Below, piece after piece: positions 44,877 through 57,181 of a stretch of 64,000 bases of DNA. Source of the stretch: Heloderma charlesbogerti (Eukaryota; Chordata; Lepidosauria; Squamata; Helodermatidae); contig JANEZZ010002243.1 of the NCBI GenBank assembly GCA_026122225.1, positions 124,001 through 188,000 of the forward strand. The letters are read 5' to 3'. Position 1 is the stretch's first letter. Each line of letters opens with the position of its first letter. Below the pieces are notes generated by a model. It was not told the origin of the DNA, did no database searches, and saw only the letters and a program-made list of their open reading frames with translations. The translations under genes and the position numbers were made by a program.

Positions 44877-45321
44877 CAGGGATGTGTGAATCAGCAAAAC
44901 TCGAGCTTGTCGAAGTTCTCCAGATTCCATCTCAAAGCTAGTTCCAACTTGAGTCTTTATCAGATTGCTTTGATTTTATTTATTTATTTATTTATTTATT
45001 GCATGAAAATACATACAGCTTTCCATGCATATCTTTCCAGATGCACACATCAATTGTGCACATCTGTGAAATGTACACATTTTTCTCCCATTGATTAAAT
45101 CGTATTTATGTTTTCAAATGCACTCATTTTTTCAGGTGTATTTTTCAAATGTATACATGCTGTCAAATGCATTGGGGGGGGGGTCCATGAGTCACATTGC
45201 AAGCTTGGAAATGCATGGACTTCAACTACAGCTTGTGTCCTAGTCCATGTTCAGTCTGGAAGGTACGACCTGGTAAATCCTGATCAAAACCAAACTGAAA
45301 TAAATTTCTCATACATCCCTA
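44877..45321 (+). mobile_element. hAT-like element, GAGCTTGT family (445 bp)
   Basis: CAGGGATGTGTGAATCAGC at the left and CTCATACATCCCTA at the right. Flanks TCCTGGAG (44869-44876) and CCCTGGAG (45322-45329) agree at 7 of 8. Interior CGAGCTTGTCGAAGTTCTCC is shared with 49255 and, inverted, with 45760-46195. Contains a (TTTA)n run at 44974-45001. Confidence 0.75.
44974..45001. repeat. (TTTA)n microsatellite
   Basis: Tetranucleotide run inside the hAT-like element. Confidence 0.95.
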
Positions 45322-45759
45322 CCCTGGAGCAAGAGCAACATGTTCTTTAGTTCTAATGAACCTTTCAGGTGTGTCTAGATATTGGTGGGAAGCTACAGCT
45401 GATGGGATCATCTGCTGTGTGTACTTTATGGAGTCTGTGAATGCCCCTTTCAACTTTACTCCAGAACTCTTCCATTCCCATTGCTATCTTCCTGTATAAG
45501 CTTTCCTTTACCACAATCTATCCCCCATGTCTCCTTTGGTACTTCTACTTTAGCAGCTCTTGCCTGGGTCTCCGCTGTTCATATTTCTTCTCCCTCATCT
45601 GCATATTATCTCTAGAGCACAGTGTCAAAATGTTTAATGAATGCATGTGTGCATGGGATTACATCCAATGTACTTGCTTCTGAAATGAACCTCCAGTCAT
45701 TCACCTGAAGGTTTGAACAGTGCCTACAGCTCTATGGATATAGGCTTGGTCTGAGCAAT

Positions 45760-46195
45760 CAGGAATGGAATGTATGAGAAATTCATTTCAGTTCATTTTT
45801 GATCAGGTTCACACCAAGTTCACACCTTCTGGATCGAACATGGACTCAGATGCAATCTGTGATCGAAATCCATACATTTCCGAGTTCATGGTCCCCCCCC
45901 AAAAAAAGAGGAGTTTGACAGCATGCGTACATTTGAGAAGTTCATAGTTTTGAAAAAAAAGATATGTACAAATGTGTTTTACTCAATGTGAGAAGAATGA
46001 GTACATTTCAAAGATGCACACAATTGATCCATACATTTGGAAAAATGCGCCTGAAACTCGCATGGATTTTCATGTGAAAAGAAAAGGAAAAAAAAAAAAG
46101 CTCATAATCTGATATGGACAAGAATTGGAACGAGTTCCAAAGTGGAATTCGAAGAACATCAAGAAGCTCAAGTTTTGCTGATTTGCATATCCCTA
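45760..46195 (-). mobile_element. hAT-like element, GAGCTTGT family, reverse
   Basis: AATGTATGAGAAATTCATTTC at the left and GCTGATTTGCATATCCCTA at the right. GTGGAATTCGAAGAACATC then AAGAAGCTCAAG mirrors the left end of the copy at 44877. No clear duplication, so one end may be altered. Confidence 0.55.
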
Positions 46196-47200
46196 AGCCT
46201 CCCAGCTCCAAAATAGACAAGAAGCTAACAAGTGGATATGGCCATACAGATTAGAATAAGCCCAGTATGGTAGCCCTTCGTCACTGATTTGTTTTTGTTT
46301 TTGTTTTACTACTTTTAACTGAACATATGGTTGCCCACTCTGCCCACATGTACAATATAAGTGGAGTGCTCTGTAATCAGTGAATGCTATCCTGATCAGA
46401 GCCTTATGAAACAGAGATGAGTTCTCTGCAGATGTAGAACATCGGTAGGTCCTAGCTAGTAGGTCCTAGAGGTTGGGGCAGGGGAGGAAAAAGTTCATTT
46501 ATGAGATTTTGCGTCACCTAATTGCAGCTCTTGTTAGACTGTGTTTTCTACTTCTAAGCCAGGCAAATTGACATGAACACTTTGAATTTTACAGCTGCAA
46601 GGTGAGCAAATTTTATAGCTGCAAGGGGACCTGGAGAAGTGGGGAGGGAAGCAGAAGGGAAAGTTACAAGTTGACAGGCATGGGGCATCACTCTGAGCCT
46701 CTCTGTTTAAGCCATAAAGGGGGGGGGAACAGGCAGCCGAAAGCAGTGTGTGCTATTAAAATTCGTAAGGCCCACTTGTTCCCTGCCTCCGCTTTAACTC
46801 CAGCATTCTGTAGATCATCCTGATGTTTTTACTTACCTGCATCACACAGATCGTCAACCCTGAAGAAATGATTTTGTAGCATTTTATACCAAGTGCTTTA
46901 TCTCCCCAGAGGATGTGAAATAACTCTAGCAATGGTGAATGTCTTTTGTTAAAATTTGCTGTGGATATGAGAAAGGGCAAACTCCCTAAACAATGTAACC
47001 TCATTACATTGAGGTTACATTGAGGTTAATACCATCCCGGCATTATTTTCCAAGTGTCTTTTTCAAGAAACCAAGGACAGATTAAAACCCTCACCACCAC
47101 ACCCTCTCTGAAAGAAAATCTGCTCTGAGAGAGAGTGGGCTATTTTGGCATCCAGTAGGGGTGTGTATGTTTGTGTTTACCCCTTTCCTCACCGTCTACC
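46196..47200. other. No gene recognised
   Basis: Intronic DNA. A short direct repeat (TTTTA(C/T)AGCTGCAAGG) at about 46590 and 46611 is the only local structure seen. Confidence 0.45.
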
Positions 47201-47204
47201 TGAA

Positions 47205-47420
47205 TTTATTTTATTTGAAGAATTTTTAGGCTGTCTTTCTGGATACAGTCCCCTCAAGGCGGCTTTCAGCCATATTAAACCATGAAATCACAATTCAAAA
47301 ACAGACAGAGTCTGTTTAAAGCAAAGAGTCCAAATGTCAAGATAGCTAAACCATATAAACCTTTAACAACAATAACAACACGGAAAAAAAGGTCAAAACC
47401 AAAACCCAGAGATCTAGAAG
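47205..47420 (-). mobile_element. LINE/SINE 3' end fragment
   Basis: TTATTTTATTTGAAGAATTTTTAGG followed by CCCCTCAAGGCGGCTTTCAGC, an L2/CR1-type 3' end in reverse orientation. Confidence 0.4.
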
Positions 47421-47604
47421 TAGAACCACTTTTCTTCTCCACATTCTAACGGCTTTTCTCCCCACAGTGTTCCAAACCCTTCTTTGTAAGTGCAAATATG
47501 CACTTTAAGCCCCAGTGAGTGGAGATGCCTGGGAGCGGAGGGGGACTATGGAGCAAATGTGGAGCAGCTCCCCCCTCCTAGATTCTCCATTCCACATTCT
47601 TCTT

Positions 47605-48185
47605 ATTTATTATGTATTATTTATTACATTTCTATACCATCCCATAACTGAAGCTCTCTGGGCAGCTTACAGAAGTCAAAACATTGAAATACAATATGCA
47701 AAGTTTAAAAACCATTTACATAAAAGCACACAGACAATATATACAAACAACACATAACTAAAAACAACTTCAAACAGTCAGTCATAACTAAAGACACACG
47801 TAGGACCAATTAAAACTCATTGTGTGCTGCCAGGTGCCTGGGAAAAGAGATAGGTCTTAACCCGGCACCAAAAAGATAACAATGTCAGCGCAAGGCAGAC
47901 CTCATCAGGGAGCTTGTTCCACAGATGGGGGGCCACTACTGAGAAGGCCCTCTACCTCGTTGCTGCCTTCCGAGCTTCCCTTGGAGGAGGCACTTGGAGG
48001 AGGACCTTAGATGCTGAACAAAGAGTATGGGTAGGTTCATTTTGGGAGAGGTATGCCATCAGGTATTGTGGTCCCAAGCTGTGTAGGGCATTATAGGTTA
48101 AAACCAGCACCTTGAATGGTACTCAGAAGCATATAGGCAGTCAGTGCAAGCTGGCCAGAGTCGGTCTTATATGTGCAGAACGTCA
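47605..48185 (-). mobile_element. L2-like LINE 3' UTR fragment
   Basis: Reverse-orientation 3' signature ATTTCTATACCATCCCATAAC and AGCTCTCTGGGCAGCTTAC, followed by body phrases shared with 15470-16030 and 22670-23240 (GGTGCCTGGGAAA, AAGGCCCTCT, AGGGCATTATAGG, AAAACCAGCACCTTGAAT). Confidence 0.65.
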
Positions 48186-49254
48186 TGTATGCCCTCCTAA
48201 AATGAGGTTTCCTCAGAAGAAAGGGCCACTGAGGGTTTCTTGCACATGCCTGAACCTAGCATGTTTTTCAGGCCAAAGTTTATAATATTTTGAATGTCTT
48301 TGTTTTGTCTTCATATTGGCTTGGGTAGTGGGGACGTATACCCTAAGTAGAGAGTGTGATACAAATCTGATGGACTGGTTCTTTTTATGTAGAATAAAGA
48401 AGTAATTACCAATTAGCAGCACATAATCCACCAAGCAGGAAATAATACCCATCCCTTCCACTTCTGCATGTCAGTTTTTATTTTTATGTCTATTACTAAC
48501 AGCCAGTTGGTATGTTAGCACAATGCTGGATGAATATGCACACATTATTTGCTTTTGTAGTCAGGGAGTCTCCAGTGTAAATTTCTGGAAACGCAGCTCA
48601 AGCAGCAGGAGTAAGCTAAAGAAAAGAGTGTGTGGGTGTGTGTGTGTGTGTGGGGGGGTATTGAAAATTATGCAGGGGCCTTGCAAAATTTGTTAAGATT
48701 AGATTATGCTTACTGGCATGTTCCATCTACTTCTATCTAGGCACTGAGTGAGACTGTAGAAGTAATGTGTCCTTCACCTGGGGAATTTGGAGATAGCTCA
48801 GGAGGATTTCAGAGAATGGCCCATTCTGTGAACCCTGTGCTGACCTGCAGCACAATTTGGGTTTTTATTGGAATTCAGAAATTGGCAATGGTATCAGTAG
48901 TGGGGAGTCTCTCCCCTGATTCAGTTCATGCAGCTCAAATAAAAGCCCTATGTGGGTTTCTGTTTTCTTCCTGTGATTAAAATTGAGTGAGGGAGAGTGA
49001 TAGTGGTGGGGCTTGCAGGCAAAGCCCAGCCTCTCTGGTGCAGTAGCTTCCCCTTGTTTGCAGCCTTCAGTGAGCTGAAGGGCAAACCTCTGAAGACAGA
49101 GAACCCTGTATAATCAAGTGGTGGTGGTGGTGGTGCAGGTGAGGGGGTGTCATTTGGCCAAGTCATTAACGGAATAATTATGAATTTGTTTTTAATCCAT
49201 ATTTTATTGCTAGCTACCCTGAGCAGCGTTTATTTTTTGGCAGATAGGTGTGAT
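48186..49254. other. No gene recognised
   Basis: Contains a (TG)n run at 48627-48652 and a (GTG)n run at 49119-49134. Otherwise single-copy-looking. Confidence 0.5.
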
Positions 49255-50006
49255 TAGGGTTGGGAGAACTGGCGTGGGTTGAGCTTGTTGAGGTTCTCCG
49301 ATTTCCAGCTCGAAGTTTGGTTCCCATTCCCAAACATGAGCCCTTGTTTTCTGTCTTTTTTTTAAAAAATGAGATAAGTATGTATTTGGGTGTGCTTTTT
49401 TTTTTTTTAAGTGAGCACCCAAATGTGTCCTTCCCCCATAGACTAAAACATGAAAGTGTCTGTGTGTGTGTATTTCTTCAAAATGCAGATGCTTTAATGT
49501 GCACATTTTTTTTAGCAAATGTAGTGCTCAAATGTGATTGCAAACTCAGGAATATGTAGGGATGGATGGACTCACCTCCGTCCTCCCCCTCTGTGTGCTC
49601 ACCAAACCACAGCCTCCATCTTCCCCTGCTCACTGCACTGTGTGAGCCTGTAACTTTGCATAAATGGCCCCTTTATGGCCACCATTTATGCAATATTACT
49701 TTTACGGAAAACCCCGAGCCGCCATTTTTTCACAAAACAGTGGTTCTTCAAGGGGACGGGCAGCCATTCAGTGCTTGCTGACTGCGTGGTGCTCGACAAA
49801 TGACCCGGTAACGCAAGTCAATGGCAGCTTGGTGAGTGGGGTCTGGGAGGCCAGGAAAAGGGGGTGGGAGTCTGCCGGACTCCACCCCGTCTCAGACTCC
49901 CATGACATTCCTAGGAATGCACAAGTTTTTGCAGACAAATGTGCTCCCACTTGTGTTTGGGGTTCTGATGCTTAACAAAGTAAAATGAAATTCTTGTATA
50001 TCCCTA
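49255..50006 (+). mobile_element. hAT-like element, GAGCTTGT family, split by a nested copy
   Basis: TAGGGTTGGGAGAACTGGCG and GAGCTTGTTGAGGTTCTCCG at the left, CTTGTATATCCCTA at the right. Flanks GGTGTGAT and GGGAAGAT agree at only 5 of 8. An AAAATGGC-family element at 49557-49913 sits inside. Confidence 0.6.
49557..49913. mobile_element. hAT-like element, AAAATGGC family (357 bp), nested
   Basis: TAGGGATGGATGGACTCACC at the left and CATGACATTCCTA at the right. Flanks GGAATATG and GGAATGCA share the first five bases. AACTTTGCATAAATGGCC is mirrored by GCCACCATTTATGCAATATT. Confidence 0.6.
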
Positions 50007-51783
50007 GGGAAGATATAAATTAAATAAATACATAATAATCAGTAAACATAAATATTCCGGGGTGGGGTGAAAAACACACAAAAAGTGGGAAACCACCAAA
50101 TGATTGGCGATGGGGGAAAAAGTGGGGGCAGGGGAAGGGGATTGGTCATCTGAGGAACCCTGAAGAGTTGGATTGGGGTTCCAGACAGGCTGGATTTGGT
50201 TCAACACCCCTGCCCTACATCATTAAACAACTGAGGGAGGAATCCTATGTGCCCCAGACAGATTTGGGGGTGGGGGCATAGGATAGTTCGGTTTCTTGGC
50301 TGTTGGCTCTGAGGTTGGAGACAGGGCTCTGACTTTGGAGCCAGGAACTATGCTCCCCACCCATTCCTCTCCCCCTTATAGCCAGCATGGAGAGAACTGT
50401 GCCGGCTACCTCTCCATGCTCCAAAAATGGAGTGTTGAGATGGGGAAAAGGGGGTGTTCCTGGGGACAGGGAGGGAGGAATCTGCGATGGCTGTGCTACG
50501 ATCTACACTATGTCTGCCCCAGCCTCCCCCCACCCCGAGGTGCCATGGCTAGATGGGCAAAATCACCTGTCTCGCAGAAATGCAGGCTGGCTGGAGCTCA
50601 GAGGCAAAGATTGCCTCCACTGTCCTCCTGTCCTGAATTGGATACTTGGTGGCATCTGAGTTTGGAGGCTGCCAGGTATCCATGTAGAATTGCACCCTGA
50701 AAGCTATTTATATGCTCAACATGGTATATGCCAATGGGGTAGAAAGAACATGACCTTGAAGAACAGCTAATGCAAGAGATAATAGTGACATTTGTTTAAA
50801 TGCTGTCAATATTCTAGACATGTTGACAGGTTTATTAATGAAAATGCATTTTGCAGAATCAGTGTTAAGTAGATAAAAGCCTATTTTTTCTGTGTTTCCC
50901 ATTGTTCTGTTTCATTCCATGATAGCTTAGCAATCATTTTGTTAATTGTCAGTTGTACGTATATAGATCACTGCTTAATGCAAAGTTACAAGAGTTTTAG
51001 TTACGTGGGTAATTTGGAGTGATAGTCACTTATCTGCTTAGTAACTGTGTTCAGACTGTTGCTAGCAAAACTGCACTCTTCCTTTTTCTAAGGAGATGAG
51101 GGAACAGAATAAGAAATAAAGCTATTTGATCATCTTGGACACCTTTGACGGTTCTGGCACACAGAAGTCAGTTAATACCGCTTGCCAGTTAAACAAAGTC
51201 AAGACGGAAGGAATTAAACTGATTGACTTAAAATGCTGCCCGAGCATTGACATGTTTGGATTTTGCTGCTCTTGGCTTAAATCTTAATTGAACCTTCTAG
51301 TCTTTTTTTCTTTTCTAAAAATCTTCACCTCTACCACCCAGTATTTGAGTTGTACCAATGCATTTGAGTTGTACAGGTATCATTTGTTAAGCAAAGAGAT
51401 GTGGCCTTATCATGAGGCAGTGTCAGGCAGCTGTCTCAGACAGTGGTCTTGGGCACCATTAAGGGTTATAGATATTATTTGGCTTTTAAACAAGTAAGTG
51501 TGTCTGTGTTTAATTCGGGGGGGGGGAGATCCTCAAAAATACCACCAAGTCTGCACACAATTTTCTTAGTTCAACTGTTAATGTGAAGAGTAGAATTCCA
51601 CAAATGGTTTTTGGAATTAGCATTGACATGGCTTCAGGCAGTGAAAAAGGCTAACATCAACCCTATGAGCAAGATACAGATCCACTATGTATTCTTTTTT
51701 AGAGTCCCTATAGTACGTAGGTCAGTACTGTTCATTAAAAAACATAACGATAAAGATGCAGGCAGTGGCCCTAGACTTACAAT
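50007..51783. other. No gene recognised
   Basis: Intronic DNA. No clear repeat beyond short homopolymers. Confidence 0.5.
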
Positions 51784-51950
51784 TAGGGATGAATGAGGAT
51801 TTTGTTCCAGTTTGATTTTGATAAGAATTTTGATAAGAATTCAGGAATTTTGATAAGAATTCACCAATGTTCACTGAGTTCTCCATATTCTTATTTATCT
51901 CCATATTTGTCCATATTCTGGACAAAAAGACCTTGAGATATTTTTTTTTT
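51784..51950 (+). mobile_element. Left end of a hAT-like element with a short tandem repeat
   Basis: TAGGGATGAATGAGGATTTTG at the left. ATTTTGATAAGAATT is repeated three times between 51815 and 51863. No right end. Confidence 0.45.
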
Positions 51951-54012
51951 TTTTAATGAATGTGGGAGAAAGCAGAATGGAGAGCTTACCCCATCCCTTT
52001 ATACAATCCAAAGAGCAAACTAGACAAGAAGGCAGCCATAGAACTCCCCATTCGAATCACGTAGAAAGAGGGATGGGAAACAGATTTTAACAACAGATGT
52101 GCACAGATGCAGAATGTTGAGTGTCCTGCCCATTGCTTAACTCTCTAGACCCACAACTTTTCTTTCCAAGTTGTTTTTGATGGTCAGTATGGTATAGAAG
52201 CTAAAGAGTTGAACTAGGAGTAGAAAGACCCAGGTTCTAGTCCCCACTCAGCTATGAAACTCACTGGATGGATGATCTTGTAACAGTTACTGTCAGTCTG
52301 TCACTCAACTGAACCTACTTCACAACATTGTAGTGTGGATCAAACTGGGTAGGAGGAAGTCATATATACCACCTTGAGTTCCTTGAAGGAAAGGCTGGAT
52401 ATCCATGTAATAAAGACATACATAAATGCTATTTCTAGTACTGCTTGACTGAGGAGAAAAGGCCTCCTCAGATAAGCTAGTGGGAGAGGCCTTGCACTCC
52501 CCATGTTCCTGTTAACATCAGACCTCAGTCCTTTTTTCTACATGATTGGGGCAGTTCTGTGTTTTGGTGCACTGAACTGCTGAGCAAGAAATAGGACCCT
52601 AATATATTATTACTTCTAGAAGAGATGGTGATTTCCAGAATACATGAAAAAAACAAAAGATACTGAAAAAAATATTTTACAAAATATCATAGTTTTCATA
52701 TGAACTTATACGTATATGCCTCACATTCTATTTTCCAGTAATTAATAAAGGGGTGTTTGTTTGTTTGTTTGTTTGTTTTACAACCAGTTAAATCTGTGCA
52801 GGTGTTCTTGCTGGGAGAAAGTGGGTGCCACCTTCCAGCAAACTTTGGTTCTCTGGCTGATGGCTGGAGCCAGATTGTATTTCTCCCTCATCTCTAGAGC
52901 TGCAGGGTGATTATATTAGAAACAAGGCTATGAATAAGGCTATTTTGTTTATGCTAAGGGAAACAATCCCTTATTGTAATTTAGTATTGATGTTCAGAAT
53001 TTATTTAGAAGTTCACTCTTGTCATTTGAAACCAGAAGAACTAGAAGAAGCCATATGACATGCAGTGTAAGCTATGGGTTGAGTAACCTCTTACTGGACC
53101 CAACCATGTTGGTTTCGGTGTTGAGAAGCTTGAAAGGACTGATAATTCCAGTGCTACATTTCTTCATACAGCTTGGGTTGATTTGTTTCAGCCATAAACA
53201 GTGGCAAAAATATCATTATATTTTTATATTTTATATTAATATTATATTTTAAAGAGTGGCTGGGTGACCAGCCAGATGGGCGATTAATAAATTTAATAAA
53301 TAAATTTATTAAAATTTAATAAAATCAAATTACAAAATCAAAATATAACACTTTAAAAAAGCACCATCAATTCTTCATAAACATTTTTGTCTTTCCTACT
53401 TATTTGCCATCAAGAAATCAGCCTTTCTGCAAATTTGACCAGGGGTTGTGAATCTTTAATAGCTGAAGAAGAAACTTGTTGCAATAACTCTCAGTTATGG
53501 AACAGCAAAACAAATTGTGCCAGATATCTTCAGCTACCCATTCAGTACAAAATCAGTGCCTTGCACTGGAAATGGGGCATTATAATGTCTGCCTTATTTC
53601 ACAGTCTTTTTTAAAAAATCAAAATCAAAATCTGGTTTTGCTACAGACTTTCTAAATCCAACAAAATAATTTATTTGAAACCCATGTAATTGAATTTTTC
53701 CCCCCCTAGACTCTGAAATCAAGGACGTTACTGAATCAAACTAGATTGAATTTGTTCCATTGAACACATTTTCAGAGGTCTGTCCTCCAGGCAGGCACAA
53801 TAATTTGGTCTAATAATGAAAGACATACACAACACATCTGCATTTCCACAGATAGCACTCCATTTTCAGTCCTTAAAATGAAAAATAAGAATGCCACACT
53901 CCTGGGTTACTGGAATTTTGTTTTAAAGTAACTCCAACCCAAATGACTTCTGGTGTCCCCAGATTTCTGATCTATGAACTATCTGAGGGTATTGTGCACT
54001 ATTTTTAAATTG
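51951..54012. other. Mostly unique intron with one old SINE
   Basis: A degraded tRNA-derived SINE lies at about 52183-52425 (plus strand: GGTTCTAGTCCCC B-box-like, then AGTCATATATACCACCTTGAG). A (TTTG)n run lies at 52755-52780. Nothing else assigned. Confidence 0.5.
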
Positions 54013-54268
54013 TTTCATTCATTCATTCATTCATTCATTCATTACATTTATATCCCACCTTTTTTCCTCTTGGAGGAACCCAAGGTGGTGTACATAATCC
54101 TCCTCCTCTCCATTTTCTCCTCACAACAACAACCCTGTGAGGTAGGTTGGGCTGAGTCTGTGACTGGACCAAAGTCACCCAGTGAGCTTCCATGGCCAAG
54201 TGGGGACTAGAACCCAGATCTCCTGGCTCCCAGTCCAACACTCTCACCACTACACCACACTGCATCTC
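54013..54268 (-). mobile_element. tRNA-derived SINE
   Basis: Minus strand: GTGTGGTGTAGTGGTGAGAG head, GGGTTCTAGTCCCC B box, GCTCACTGGGTGACTTTGG, CCTCACAGGGTTGTTGTGAGG, then GGTGGGATATAAATG and a (TGAA)n tail. Nearly full length and better preserved than the copy at 21876. Confidence 0.82.
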
Positions 54269-54869
54269 ATTTTAGAATGTGAGAACCCAGCTTTCCCCCT
54301 CCAAAACCACAGAACACCTAATGTATATTGCTCTGCTTCAGCTTTCATGTGTGTAGTTGATTTTGCCACTTCCCAGAGCTAGAGAACAAAATATTGAAGT
54401 ATCAATAATGATTTCACTGGTTCTGTTGATTGAAAGTTTATTTGCCAGATATACCAGTTTCCATACAAAGGTGACCACTTTCATTGCATTATCATTACCA
54501 TCACTAACAGTCTACAAGGGCACGCAGTCGCTAAATACACGACAGCAGTGCTGTACTGTCCCCATCAAGTCAGATGGACAATTTTCTTCTGCATATGATG
54601 GGGGCGGGAAAGCATATAACTAAGGGCCAAACAAGAAGCGACACTGGGGCCAGATCTACACCTTGTGTCATATCAGTATGATCCCATCATGGTAATACTG
54701 TATCGCTTGTGTGCATTTGTACCTTGTAGGACACACAATGACATTTGTTGTGGTATATTGGATAATGTGGAATAAAAAGTAGGAAATAACACTACAAAAG
54801 CAGTATATCGAATGCGTAACGTGCCCCAACAGTTATCAGTGCACTTCAATACCGCCTTAAAGCAGTTGC

Positions 54870-56840
54870 GAGCAGAGAGGGGTAATAAAGAGATGGACGC
54901 AAGTGCTTGGATTGAAATTGCACCACATTTATTGAAATATCTGCAAAGGGGAAAACCCAGGATGGGCACTGGTCTGTGCCAGCTGCTAGCTGGCCCTTCA
55001 ATGGGTGAAAACATACACAGCCTGAGGAGTGGCATGGCAGCATCACCGCCCCTCAGGACTACCCTTTATGGGGGAGGTAGACCTTCCCCTGTCACCCCCT
55101 CCCAGGCCGCAAAACTCCTGGGTGAGTGAGATGAGTTGGTCTCACAGGCAACCCTTATCCCCCCTGCCGAGCCACAAAACGTGTTCGGGAGGCCTCAGGC
55201 GTCACCTGTCACCATAACAGTGCCTCTGAATGTTCACCATCCCTAAGCTCATTCCCCCTTCCCCATCCTGGCTGCCACTGGGAGTGACAAGCCTATTGCT
55301 TGTCAAACTCACCCCACCTCCGCTGAAGAACTTCTCGCAGGCCCCGCTGCAGATCCAACAAAAAGATGTTGTTCCCAGCATCAGACAGGTGCACACCATC
55401 CTGTCTGTAAAACTCCCTCTTTGTCCAGATGATGTCCTGGTGAGTGATGATCCCATCACTGTTGTGCTTGTATAGCCCCAAGGCTATTTCCCAGTCCACT
55501 TTCTGATGGGCCCTTTCCATGGCCTTCAGGGTCAGAATATTCTGCACTTCATTCTTGTGAACACACAAGACCAAATTATAGTTATCCCTAGGGATGTCAG
55601 AGAATTCCATGACAGATCTCGGTGAGCCCGAATGCCAGTGCATTCATTCAGCCCCCCGAAAACCATCGCGGAACGAAACCCCCACCCCCCCAACCCACGA
55701 AAGGTGAGCGGGACGAAGCACCCGCTGCCCCCACCCCATGAAAGGTGTGCGAAACAGAGCACTTACCTGTTCTCGTCCGTGCTGCTGTGCGAATGGCGGC
55801 CGTCCTGCAGCCACCATTCGCTTCCTCCTTCTTCAGCCGTGATAGGCTATGTAAATACTTATGTAGCTTATCACGGCTAATGCAGGGACACCATTTGTGT
55901 CCCTGCGGAGGCCGTGATAGGTTACCTAAGTATTTACATAGCCTATCACGGCAGGGGAGGGGAAACGCAGCATACGCAAATGGCGGTAGCCGCCGCCATT
56001 TGCATACACTCGGGTTTTTTCCCCTCTGCCATGATAGGCTACGTAAATATTTATGTAGCCTATCATGGCAAGGGGAAAATAACCCCAGCCCATTTACGTA
56101 GCCTATCACGGCTCACTACAGGTACAGGGACGCAAATGACAGTGGCTACAACAGGCACCATTTGCATCCCTGCAGGGCTGCCCAGCAGCCAGATGTCCGG
56201 CTGAGGGCGGCCGGAGCCGGCCGGTGGCTCCGCAGCTTGGCCGCGGAGCAAAGCCGGCCAGCCAGGATTCCAGGGGGAGGCATGGAGCACCTCCCCTCCC
56301 CCGACGAGGATTCCGGGGGGAGGGACGGAGCGCCTCCCCCCACCTGCGGAACCCGGTGGAGCCAGGTAAGTGGGGTTTCGTACACCCCTAGTTATCCCTG
56401 GCTCATGGTGCTGGGTAACTTGGAATTGGCCAAGGCCTGCAAAGAGGTCCTTGCCTTCACACAACCAGGTCTTTCCCCCCTAGATGCAGCACCAAAACCT
56501 CACATTGGTGGAATGGAGTGGGGAGGGCACTCTCACTGCATACCACGTCTGCCAAGCCCCCAAACACAGGCACACTGGGGCAGTCCAAGCTGGGATCCAC
56601 AGCTTGACCTAAAACCTCCGACCATCCCCGAACACCATGCTGTGACCACATGAGCACCCGCAAGGGTTCACATCCATTCTATTGATCTAAAGGAGATACA
56701 GGAGAACAGTAAGTAACAGAAAAGGAGAGGCTGTATTCCCTGGCATCAAGGAAAAGCCCACATGTAAGTCCTGAAGGCCTGGGGTGCCTCCTGCCCCCGT
56801 CTTCACTTGAGCCAGTGAAAAAACCCAGAGACGCAGCTGT
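54870..56840 (-). pseudogene. Retroelement fragment with an SGNH-hydrolase-like domain, split by a hAT copy
   Basis: On the minus strand the part right of the hAT reads GVRGWSEVLGQAVDP then VLVLHLGGKDLVV (about 56500). The part left of it reads REFYRQDGVHLSDAGNNIFL then LQRGLREVL (about 55420-55330). LHLGGxD and DGVHLS are the third and fifth sequence blocks of SGNH/GDSL-type domains. Such domains occur in tyrosine-recombinase retrotransposons (Ngaro/DIRS-type) of vertebrates. The usual Asn of block III is Lys, while Asp and His of the last block remain. Frames are broken, no reverse transcriptase is visible, and the outer limits are approximate. Assignment to a named family is inference. Confidence 0.55.
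55589..56390 (+). mobile_element. Complete non-autonomous hAT-like element (802 bp)
   Basis: TAGGGATGTCAGAGAATTCC at the left and CGTACACCCCTA at the right. Perfect 8-bp duplication GTTATCCC (55581-55588, 56391-56398). The core alternates TGATAGG/AGCCTATCA palindromes (about 55842, 55914 and 56031, with a half copy at 56094). A GCAAATGGCGG...CCGCCATTTGC palindrome is near 55976. The right end has CCAGGTAAGTGGGGTTTCG. It interrupts the SGNH-domain retroelement. Confidence 0.9.
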
Positions 56841-57152
56841 AGGAGCTGCCCCAATACCGTAAATGGTTGCATTTAGGTTAACCTAAAGCCTTTACAGCTG
56901 CAAATGGCGTAGTGGATGCCATTTGCATCCAGAGTTAGCCCAGCAATACGGCACGGCAGTGGCGGCTGGCCATATCGCCAGCAATGCGGACCCGGTGGCC
57001 GGCTCCCCAGGATCGCTGCATGGAGGAGCCAGCCCAGATGGATTCAGGAGGGAGGCGGAGGTGAGTGCCCAATTCTGCCATGTACTCTGGAGGCTGGATT
57101 CTTTGGAATCTGGCCTCATAGGGGTCCATGGCGGAATCCTCCGCCATCCCTT
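56841..57152 (-). mobile_element. hAT-like element, head half only, reverse
   Basis: Ends GGCGGAATCCTCCGCCATCCCT and contains GCAAATGGCGTAGTGGATGCCATTTGC and CAATACGGCACGGCAG, as in the copy at 24677-25228. The left end is truncated within a TTTAGGTTAACCTAAA palindrome. Confidence 0.65.
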
Positions 57153-57181
57153 CTGATCAGTGAAGTCCCACACCCTAGGAA

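Noticed and set aside
54812..55129. A 105-residue plus-strand frame as a gene
   Set aside because: It overlaps the minus-strand SGNH-type retroelement, whose blocks give the better explanation, and has no recognisable domain.
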